Under the pieces are notes generated by a model. That model did no database searches and was not told the origin of the DNA. It saw nothing but the letters and a program-made list of their open reading frames with translations. From positions 372,001-436,000 of the forward strand of contig NC_009714.1 of assembly GCF_000017585.1 (NCBI RefSeq): a DNA stretch of 64,000 nt. Reading direction: 5' to 3'. This DNA is from Campylobacter hominis ATCC BAA-381. GTDB taxonomy: Bacteria > Campylobacterota > Campylobacteria > Campylobacterales > Campylobacteraceae. Positions 37,122 through 48,936 of this stretch are shown piece after piece (positions within the stretch are counted from its first letter, which is position 1; each line of letters begins with the position of its first letter). Position numbers and translations under genes: made by a program.

Positions 37122-37802
37122 ATGAAATTGGTTGGAATTATCGGCGGAATGGGACCTTTGGCTACTATTGATCTTTATAAAAAAGTAGTTTTTTTGACAA
37201 ATGCGAAAAGCGATCAGGAAAATATACCATTGATAATAGATAACAATACTCTTATACCGGATAGAACAGCGTATATTCTTGGCGCCAAAGAAGATCCTTT
37301 TGCTGAGCTTTTAAAAAGCGCTAAAAGGCTTAAACAAAGTGGTTGTGATGCGTTTTGTATGGCTTGTAATACGGCGCATTTTTTTGCAGACAGATTAGTT
37401 GAGCAAAGCGGCTTGCCGATACTTCATATCGCAAAAATAACCGTTAATGCGATAAAAAAAGAGTATAAAAATGTAAAAAAAGTAGCCGTTCTATCAACTA
37501 TCGGCACACAAAAAGCCGGAATTTACGATAACGAATTGAAAAAAAACGGCTTTTTGACGGCTGATATATCGCAAATTGCGATGAAAAAACTGATGAGCTG
37601 CATTTATGACGGTGTAAAAGCCGGGAAAATTGAAGATTTTGTTCCTAAATTTAAGGAAATTTTAAATGAAATTGATGCCGATATTTATATCGCCGCATGC
37701 ACGGAAATTCCGTTATTTTTGCCATATATCGGCGATGATAAAATTATCATTGATGCTACAAATGAGCTAGCAAAAGAGATTATCAGATTTACTAAAAGCT
37801 AA
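37122..37802 (+). CDS. Aspartate/glutamate racemase-family protein
   Basis: 226 residues. Two active-site cysteines stand in the family's paired motifs: MACNTAHFF (about 84-92) and AACTEIPLFLP (about 191-201). GIIGGMGPLATIDLY at the N-terminus binds the substrate carboxylate. This is a PLP-independent racemase interconverting D/L-aspartate (or glutamate); it is of the RacD/YgeA group rather than the essential MurI group. Preceded by AAGGGG and standing alone between the nuclease-like gene and a tRNA cluster. Confidence 0.88.
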   Translation: MKLVGIIGGMGPLATIDLYKKVVFLTNAKSDQENIPLIIDNNTLIPDRTAYILGAKEDPFAELLKSAKRLKQSGCDAFCMACNTAHFFADRLVEQSGLPILHIAKITVNAIKKEYKNVKKVAVLSTIGTQKAGIYDNELKKNGFLTADISQIAMKKLMSCIYDGVKAGKIEDFVPKFKEILNEIDADIYIAACTEIPLFLPYIGDDKIIIDATNELAKEIIRFTKS

Positions 37803-37998
37803 ATTTTAAATATATTTTTTGTTGCATTTAATTTCTTATTTTTGTTAATCAAGTGATATTTAATATTTACTTTTTTTGCAAAAGTATAAAATAGCAGCGT
37901 TTAAATGCAAATGTAAACAAGATATTGAATTTTATAATACGCCAAACGTTAAAGCGGAAATTTTAATAATATAGAAAAAGTCCAAAGCGTGGTAATTA

Positions 37999-38071
37999 TG
38001 CCCCATGTAGGGTTCGAACCTGCGGCCACCTGATTAAGAGTCAGATGCTCTACCAACTGAGCTAATGGGGC
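37999..38071 (-). tRNA. tRNA-Lys (CUU)
   Basis: 73-nt cloverleaf on the minus strand. Acceptor pair GCCCCAT/ATGGGGC, anticodon loop CTCTTAA giving CUU, T-arm GGTTCGAACCC-like, discriminator A. The 3' CCA is not encoded (ATAA follows), unlike the two tRNAs next to it. Confidence 0.92.
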
Positions 38072-38161
38072 AAAATAAAAAAATATTTTATTATTTTTAA
38101 TATAAAAATTCGTTTAAATTGTTAAAAAATCTAAATTTATATGAAAATTTTTAAATTTGCC

Positions 38162-38190
38162 TTGACAATGGAAATTAAAAAATGTATAAT
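38162..38190 (+). promoter_or_regulatory. Consensus sigma-70 promoter of the tRNA-Gln/fMet unit
   Basis: TTGACA (38162-38167), 17-base spacer, TATAAT (38185-38190), both boxes perfect. It is 18 bases upstream of tRNA-Gln. A consensus -35 is rare in this genus and marks a strong stable-RNA promoter. Confidence 0.85.
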
Positions 38191-38207
38191 TACGTTTCTT
38201 TTTGCAT

Positions 38208-38282
38208 TGGGGTATAGCCAAGCGGTAAGGCAATTGGTTTTGGTCCAATCATTCAGAGGTTCGAATCCTCTTACCCCATCCA
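38208..38282 (+). tRNA. tRNA-Gln (UUG)
   Basis: 75 nt including encoded CCA. Acceptor TGGGGTA/TACCCCA, anticodon TTG in GGTTTTGGTCC, T-loop TTCGAAT. The weak U1-A72 pair is typical of tRNA-Gln. Confidence 0.95.
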
Positions 38283-38313
38283 CGATTTAAGCTTTTTTAG
38301 TTTATTTCATTGA

Positions 38314-38388
<75 letters not shown>

Positions 38389-39040
38389 AAACATTTATCA
38401 ACTCCCTAATACTACATGATTTTACATATTATAATTTACTTTTGAGATTGCCATATAATTATATCTGTAATTTTGGTAAAAAGTAAATATGTAACCAAAT
38501 GTTTTTTGTTGTAATCGTTATAACTTAGTATAAATACGATTATAGATTGTAATTACTGATAACTCTGAGTTTTAAATACTGCCTTAACCTGTTTGTACAA
38601 AATTTTAAATATAGATGATATAGATGATTATTTTGTTTCTTTAAATGATTGCTTGTATTTGCGTTGCAGATGTTGCAAAAATGTATAACAAAAAAATATA
38701 TATCGTAATGTAAAAATTTTTAAACAACTTTGCAATTGCAATAAGTTTGGTTGCTATGACGTATTAAATGCCGACAAAACATTGTATGAATCGTATAATC
38801 GTATAATAGATAAAACAATAGTTTTGAAATTAGGCGCCTTGAAAAAAGACTTGTTTTTACGAATATTTATCTTGCCTTGCAAATAAAATAAGTAAACAAT
38901 ATCTTAAACGTATGTAATACACTGTTTAATAATAGTAATTGCTGCACTTTAGAGTATTTTTATGGACTTATAGCCAGTTTTGCAACCAAAAACTTAAATA
39001 AATATATAGCACAATTTTATTTTCTCTCAATTTTTCTCAA
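38389..39040. other. Gene-free spacer with a decayed coding stretch
   Basis: No intact gene. Around 38620-38890 two plus-strand pieces look like former protein: IDDYFVSLNDCLYLRCRCC, then after a stop FKQLCNCNKFGCYDVLNADK continuing to ALKKDLFLRIFILPCK. The clustered cysteines suggest a lost zinc-ribbon protein. I do not recognise the family. Confidence 0.35.
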
Positions 39041-39180
39041 ACTTTTATCTACTTTTAAGCAAGTTTTTTATACAATTCAATTTCGCTTTTTTGAAAAGCA
39101 AACTAAAAAGCTTTTTAGAAAAAGTAAGTTTTTTAAATTATCATTGTCAATATAATCAAAGTCAATCTTTGAAATCTAAA
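39041..39180 (+). promoter_or_regulatory. rRNA leader/promoter region before 16S
   Basis: Contains TTTTAAGCAAG, then TTTTTTATACAATTC as a -10-like box, then AATTTCGCTTTT and AAATTATCATTGTCAATATA. The same ordered blocks recur upstream of 23S at about 44405-44510, which argues that they are functional leader elements. Confidence 0.55.
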
Positions 39181-39383
39181 CAAGTGATCGATTGAGCCGG
39201 TTTATCAGGTTTTAGGCTTTCTTAGGAAAGTAAAAGCTGAAATGAACTAAAAATATATTTAATATTCAAAAAGTTTTTAGATTAAAAACTTCATATATAA
39301 ATTATAATAAATAAAAAACTCTTTTAATAAAAAACAGCTTGATTTAATTAAGCAAATATTTTATAAAGAGAGATAAAAAATGT

Positions 39384-40898
<1,515 letters not shown>

Positions 40899-41198
40899 AG
40901 AGTACAAATGAATATTCTCTCACAAGATATTCATCATAAATCTCAATCATCCTTGTTTAGTTTTCAGAGATTGAATAATTTAAAAAGAGCAAATTAAAAT
41001 TAAAAATAAAAACATATATAATCCCGATTGTTTTTATCAACAACGAAACAGACAGATAAATAAAAAAACACAAATCAATAAACAAACAGACAAAAACCGA
41101 AAATATAATAAAAACAATGAAACTTATAAGAATAATAATCTTCTTAAAATAACCGATAATTAAAATACAATAAAATAATCAGATATTATGTAAACATC
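40899..41198 (+). other. 16S to tRNA-Ala spacer
   Basis: No gene. A hairpin ATGAATAT/ATATTCAT (40908-40915 and 40927-40934) directly follows 16S. The rest is A-rich leader RNA. Confidence 0.6.
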
Positions 41199-41274
41199 GG
41201 GGAATTAGCTCAGCTGGGAGAGCGCCTGCTTTGCACGCAGGAGGTCAGCGGTTCGATCCCGCTATTCTCCACCA
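41199..41274 (+). tRNA. tRNA-Ala (UGC)
   Basis: 76 nt with encoded CCA. Acceptor GGGGAAT/ATTCTCC, anticodon TGC in CTTTGCACG, T-arm GGTTCGATCCC. First tRNA of the rRNA spacer. Confidence 0.96.
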
Positions 41275-41359
41275 TTTATTATTTTATTCTGATTTTCTAA
41301 AAATTAAGCTTTATGCTTTAATAAAAATAGAAAATCTATAACAAAAAGATATATAAAGA

Positions 41360-41436
41360 GGGCCTGTAGCTCAGCCGGTTAGAGTGCACCCCTGATAAGG
41401 GTGAGGTCATAAGTTCAAGTCTTATCAGGCCCACCA
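41360..41436 (+). tRNA. tRNA-Ile (GAU)
   Basis: 77 nt with encoded CCA. Acceptor GGGCCTG/CAGGCCC, anticodon GAT in CTGATAAG. Usual second tRNA of the spacer; the 23S gene, however, begins about 3.35 kb further on. Confidence 0.96.
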
Positions 41437-41915
41437 GTTGATTATATTGAAAAGATAAATTACACTAATTTCATAATTTTCACAATATTTCATTAAATTT
41501 CTCCTGTTTATATATTTTTTAAGACAAAAATATTAATTAAATGATTTTATGCTTAATTGTGACTAAATTTTAACTTATAATGGTTTCTATATAAATTTAT
41601 ATGTTTGAAGTATCACTAAAATTTTTATTTATGATTTTTGCTATCTGTAAACTCATTTTTGCAGTATTGAACTTTATTTAGCATAATTAATTCAATTAAG
41701 TTATTAGACGCTTTCAATAGCATTTATTGTTTTTTACATAGAAATGCGGTTTATACACAGAACTAATCTTTGTATGGTTCTATAATATTTATTCATACTC
41801 ATTTACTAATTTTTACTAAACATTAAATTTTTATTAGTTACTAATATGTTTTATTTGATTTTGAGACATTTCATAGTATTTTTTAATTTTTTAAAATAAG
41901 AATTTTGGCTACTAA
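41437..41915. other. Proximal part of the ITS island, no intact gene
   Basis: AT-rich. On the minus strand an ATG at 41493 with AGGAG at ideal spacing begins MKYCENYEISVIYLFNII and runs into tRNA-Ile, as if the 5' end of a gene was cut at an insertion junction. Nothing else is recognisable. Confidence 0.3.
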
Positions 41916-42197
41916 GCACCTAAATTTATTTCAAAATCATTAAATTTATCTAATAATTCTTATTTTTGCAATAAAAATATTTCCTCTAAAGAACTAATAG
42001 AGAGATTTAATAAATTAAATAAAGATACAAATGTAGATAATATGTTAAAGTGTAAAAAATGTAAATTAAAATTTATTTGTTCCGGTGGTTGTAGGATAGA
42101 TAATTTAAATCATTGTAATAATATGAATAAACCTATTTGTAACGATAAATATAAGAAAAGAATTTACGAAAAACTAGTAAATGACGAATTATCATGA
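41916..42197 (+). pseudogene. C-terminal SPASM remnant of a radical-SAM protein
   Basis: An open stretch of 93 codons without a start. It contains CKKCKLKFICSGGCRIDN (C-x2-C-x5-C-x3-C), then HCNN and PICND, the Cys pattern of SPASM auxiliary Fe-S domains in radical-SAM peptide-modifying enzymes. The catalytic CX3CX2C half should lie upstream, but 41437-41915 does not contain it, so the gene is truncated. Its stop overlaps the next ATG as ATGA, evidence that the two were an operon. The substrate is unknown. Confidence 0.65.
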
Positions 42198-44331
42198 ATA
42201 AAGCTATATATCGCGGTATAAGAACAAATAATTTAAAAAATTTGGATTTGAACATACCAAAAATAGTCTTATTTGTATAGCCGTAGTGGTAGTGGGAAGT
42301 CAAGTCTTGCTTTTGATACGATTTATGCTATAAGTGATAGTGAATATAAAATTTTAACAAGTGATAATTTTATCTCTAGTAAATACGAAATAGATTTTTA
42401 TGATTTTATTTGTGTTAGTGCTGGCTTAAAACAATTAAATTTTAACTTAAATCCACGGTCAACCATAATTTCGTATTTTGGCTTTTCTAATTTTTTAAAT
42501 TTAGTATTTTTTAGAATTTTAAAAGGCGAAATTAAAAATATAATAACTTTAAATTCTCAAAATATTTGTCGAAGATGTTTAGGGTCGAGTTACGAATTAA
42601 TTCCAGATTTGAAGAAGATAGTAGATGAAAATTTACTTTTAAAAGACAATCCTTTTTTGCCATGGAAAAATAGTTACAGTGATTTTTATACTAAACTTCT
42701 AAATTTACATTTAAAAGATTTAAATATCAATAATGATTCAAAATTTTTTGATATTAATGAGACAGATCAAAACAAACTTTTAAATTGTTTAGGTGATATA
42801 AAATATAAAATAAATTATAAAATCAATTCATCAAATAGAGTCAAAACATCGGTTTATCGTGGAATTTTAACAGAATTAAAAGAAATCAATGGATACGAAA
42901 AGTTTATGAAAAAAATTCCTTGCAGCTTTTGTAACGGTGCAAGATTAGATAAAAAATTATTCAATTTATCTTTTGAGGACGGATTTTTTTTAAAAGATTT
43001 TTTATTATTTGATTTTAATAGGCTTTGTAGTGAGATATTTGCTTTAAAAATTTTTAAAGATGAGTTATCTTTAGAAAATTTAAGGAAATTTATACAAAAA
43101 AGTATAAATTTAGGATTGGGACATTTAAATTTAAGCAGATCTATTCCATCTCTTAGCGGTGGCGAATTGCAAAGACTTCGTATTGCCAAACTTCTTTTAG
43201 GTAAATTAAATGATATTTTTATTATTTTGGATGAACCGACAAGTTCATTGCATCCAAAGGAGTGTAAGCTTTTATGTGAAAATATTAAAAATTTAACAAA
43301 AAAAATACAGTTATTGCGGTAGATTATAATAAAGAATTATTAAAATTTGCTGACAGTACAATTTTTTTGGGACCTAAAAGTGGTAAATTTGGAGGAGAAA
43401 TTGTACCAAAAGAAATGTATATGAAAAATTTTAATTCAAATTTTAAAAGAAAATTTTTTGAAAGTAAAAAAACACTTAGAATAGATTTAAATTCAGATAA
43501 AATTAAATTTAATGATGCTCTTAAAATAAGATTAGGGTCTTTAACTGGCATAAGCTCAATGTCCGGAGTTTGGTAAAAGTACTATTCTTAGAGAAATTTT
43601 ACCTGAAAAACTAATAGGATATAAATATATCTCTCAAAAGTCGATTAGGGCAAATGTTAATTCGACGGTTGCAACATATAGCGGGCTTTTTGCTTACATT
43701 AAAGACGAATTTGCAAAAAATATAAAAAACTACTCTTTTAAAGATTTAATTTGTAAAAAATGTGCTGGAAAAGGTAAGATAGCGTATCTTGAAAATTATG
43801 GGACAAAAATATATGAAGATTGTAAGTATTGTAATGGAAGCGGTTTTAATAATAAAATTTTGAAGAATAAATTTCTTGGTCTTAATATATATGAAATCTT
43901 AAATTCGCCAATAAAAGAACTTTCCTCTTTGAAATTTCCACAAAAAATAGCTGAAAGTTTAAATATTTTATGTAAGCTTAGACTGGATTATTTAAAATTA
44001 AACACTTCGATTTTAAGTTTATCTGGAGGAGAAAATCAAAGATTAAAGCTTTTTAGTGCACTTAACGATAAAAAAATGAAATTTATGGATTAGATGAGCC
44101 TACTAGTGGACTGGATGATTTAGATATCTATAATATTTTAGATTTATTATATGAATTTATTGAAAAAAAGTAAAACTTTTATAGTAGCGGAAGCATAACC
44201 CTATTTTTCTTAAAAATTGTAGTTATATAGCAGAATTAATAAAAAATAATTTAACAGTTGATATAAAATTTGACGATGAAACATGCAAAATAAAGAATAG
44301 TTTGGAAAGTGATATAAAATTTTACTTATAA
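42194..44331 (+). pseudogene. UvrA-like ABC protein (UvrB-domain-less type), multiply frameshifted
   Basis: Starts MNKAIYRGIRTNNLKNLDL like UvrA. In successive frames it shows Walker A GSGKSSLAFDTIYA, zinc-type pairs CRRC and CSFC, signature LSGGELQRLRIAKLLLG, Walker B ILDEPTSSLHP, then GPKSGKFGGEIV, a second Walker A SGVGKST, CKKCAGKGK and CKYCNGSG, second signature LSGGENQRL, Walker B GLDEPTSGLD, and VAEHNP. At least six frame changes are needed (near 42255, 43310, 43573, 44078, 44170 and 44203), mostly at A or T runs. Reconstructed length is about 710 residues against about 940 for UvrA, the size of UvrA paralogues lacking the UvrB-binding region, some of which (DrrC) give drug self-resistance. 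It is inside the rRNA operon. Confidence 0.8.
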
Positions 44332-44394
44332 AACTTATATATCAAAATTTTTATACTTTTTTGATTTTTTTTAAATTTAATTTCATAGATTTCT

Positions 44395-44560
44395 TTGTTT
44401 TTAATTTCCCTTTAAGCTCTTTTTTGTATAATTACATTTCGCTTTTGCAAAAAAAGCAAGTTATTTAATTTATCATTGTTAAAAGTCACAATCAAGTTTT
44501 AATAAATAAAACAATTTTACAGGAACTTGTTAAAGCTTTAAGCGGTTGATTTTAAAGCAA
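44395..44560 (+). promoter_or_regulatory. Second rRNA leader/promoter copy, upstream of 23S
   Basis: CCTTTAAGC, TTTTTTGTATAATTA (TATAAT -10), CATTTCGCTTTT, AGCAAGTTATTTAATTTATC and ATTGTTAAAAGTCACAATCA align in order with the 16S leader at about 39053-39170. A separate promoter for 23S-5S would compensate for the insertion in the spacer. Confidence 0.6.
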
Positions 44561-44689
44561 GTTATAAAATTCATTTGTTATCCGAATTTTATGATAAAGA
44601 TTAAAAAACGGACATATAAAGTTTTAAACTTATTTATATGTTTTTAATCTCTTTCCGTCTTAATCAAATGCTTAAATATTATAAATTAT

Positions 44690-44713
44690 TTATCTTTAAC
44701 AAGGAAGTGATGC
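44690..44713 (+). other. 5' arm of the pre-23S processing stem
   Basis: Complementary over 24 bases, with one G-U pair, to 47701-47724 just after 23S. It is the expected RNase III cleavage stem that brackets 23S. Confidence 0.85.
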
Positions 44714-44785
44714 AAATTAGAATATAAAATATTAAAATTCTAAAACAATATATAGTTTAAAAGATTTAAATCTTTATAAACTAAA

Positions 44786-47695
<2,910 letters not shown>

Positions 47696-47700
47696 ATTAA

Positions 47701-47724
47701 GCATCACTTCCTTGTTAAGGATAA
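47701..47724 (+). other. 3' arm of the pre-23S processing stem
   Basis: GCATCACTTCCTTGTTAAGG plus four bases, the partner of 44690-44713. Confidence 0.85.
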
Positions 47725-47884
47725 AAAACAATAACAATAAATCAAAACAATTGTTTAATTATTAAAACAGCGAATGGACTTTTAACAATATAAAAAGCAG
47801 TGTTTAATAAGAGAATTTAAAAAGATTAAAATAATTAATAAACAGTAAAAAGCAATATAAAAACAGAATTCTTTTATTTAACAT

Positions 47885-48005
47885 TGCTCCGTGACTATAC
47901 AGATATGGAAACGCCTTGCTCCATTTCGAACCAAGAAGCTAAGCATATCGTGGCTGATGATACTCTGTGTTACTCGCAGTTGGAAAGTAGGTCGTTGCGG
48001 AGTGT
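47885..48005 (+). rRNA. rrf: 5S ribosomal RNA
   Basis: About 120 nt. The end helix TGCTCCGTG/TGCGGAGTG closes the molecule. Internal CCATTTCGAACC and GAAAGTAGGTCG are typical 5S elements. About 190 bases after 23S; a T-run follows closely. Confidence 0.9.
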
Positions 48006-48096
48006 GTTTTTATACTACATTTTTATAATTTTCTATGTTAATCATTTATTAAATCTTCGTAGTTAATATTAATAAATTTTAATTTAAAGGATTATT

Positions 48097-48348
48097 ATGA
48101 AAAAATTACTTTTACTACTTATCTTTAGTTTTTCATTTTTATTTGCAGCAGTCAATATAAACACTGCTTCCAAGGAAGAGCTTATGACTCTTAAAGGTAT
48201 TGGAGAGACTACAGCAGAAGCTATAATAGAATACAGAAAAGAAAATAAATTTACAAAAATAGAAGATATTAAAAATGTAAAAGGCATAGGTGATAAAAAA
48301 TTTGAATCAATAAAAGAAGATATTGAGGTTAAAGATAGCAAGAAATAA
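48097..48348 (+). CDS. ComEA-like helix-hairpin-helix secreted protein
   Basis: 83 residues. Signal peptide MKKLLLLLIFSFSFLFA, then VNINTASKEELMTLKGIGETTAEAIIEYR and IKNVKGIGDKKF carrying two HhH hairpins (GIG at about 39-41 and 68-70), the ComEA pattern. ComEA binds incoming double-stranded DNA in the periplasm during natural transformation and delivers it towards ComEC, whose gene is at 7.7-9.0 kb. Small single-domain forms like this are normal in epsilonproteobacteria. Preceded by AAAGGA. Confidence 0.88.
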   Translation: MKKLLLLLIFSFSFLFAAVNINTASKEELMTLKGIGETTAEAIIEYRKENKFTKIEDIKNVKGIGDKKFESIKEDIEVKDSKK

Positions 48349-48407
48349 CTTTATAAATATTATTATTTTATTAGATAATATAACTTCCTATAGGCTTTAA
48401 AATGTAT

Positions 48408-48449
48408 AGACACTTTAAATTTGTAGTGTTAAGGTGTCTGTGGTTTTTT
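48408..48449 (+). terminator. Rho-independent terminator after the ComEA-like gene
   Basis: AGACACTTTAA (48408-48418) pairs with TTAAGGTGTCT (48429-48439) with one G-U pair, followed by GTGGTTTTTT. The rest of 48349-48656 shows no gene. Confidence 0.8.
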
Positions 48450-48656
48450 AGAAATTGTATCTATAATATAGTTTGAGTTTTAAATATATAAAAATTTTAA
48501 AAAAGTCAAAGCCGATATATTTTGCTTTAGATCTCAATATAATTTAATAAAATTTTGTTATAAATATGGTTTTAATAAGATTTTTTTAAGTAGATTATCA
48601 CCTATCTGTCATTATTTTTTAAATTAATTTTTATGCTTTTTTCAAGTTTGAAGAGA

Positions 48657-48695
48657 TATAATCTCATCATCTAGGTATATCATTTTTAAGGAGGA
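48657..48695 (+). promoter_or_regulatory. Promoter and strong ribosome site of the repeat-protein gene
   Basis: TATAAT at 48657-48662, then AAGGAGG at 48688-48694 five bases before ATG 48700. The near-perfect Shine-Dalgarno suggests high expression of a monocistronic message. Confidence 0.6.
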
Positions 48696-48699
48696 AACA

Positions 48700-48936
48700 A
48701 TGGCAAAACTTTGTGTAGTTTCTGAAAATAAAGCAAAATTTAAGGTTTTTAAAGTAGATAGAGATTATAAAGCGGATTTATTGGTTTTCATTGTTGACAG
48801 AGATTATAAAGCAAATGGTGATGCGCTTTGGTATATGGTTGACAGGGATTATAAAGCTGACATAAAAATCTTTTTCGTTGATAGAGATTATAAAACGAAA
48901 TGGAATAAGCCACATAAATATCAAAATATGCTTTGA
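48700..48936 (+). CDS. VDRDYK-repeat small protein (DUF6150-like)
   Basis: 78 residues without signal or membrane segment. Four copies of VDRDYK(A/T) begin at residues 19, 32, 47 and 60, separated by 6-8 residue hydrophobic strands (DLLVFI, NGDALWYM, DIKIFF). A worn fifth copy (VSENKAK) may start at residue 7. The strand/turn alternation with a 13-15 residue period suggests a small repeated beta sheet. I recall similar short proteins grouped as DUF6150, of unknown function. The nucleotide repeats differ at third positions, so the protein repeat seems to be kept by selection. Confidence 0.8.
   Translation: MAKLCVVSENKAKFKVFKVDRDYKADLLVFIVDRDYKANGDALWYMVDRDYKADIKIFFVDRDYKTKWNKPHKYQNML

Noticed and set aside
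47884-48066. 60-codon frame over 5S
   Set aside because: Covers the 5S gene and its terminator; no ribosome site.
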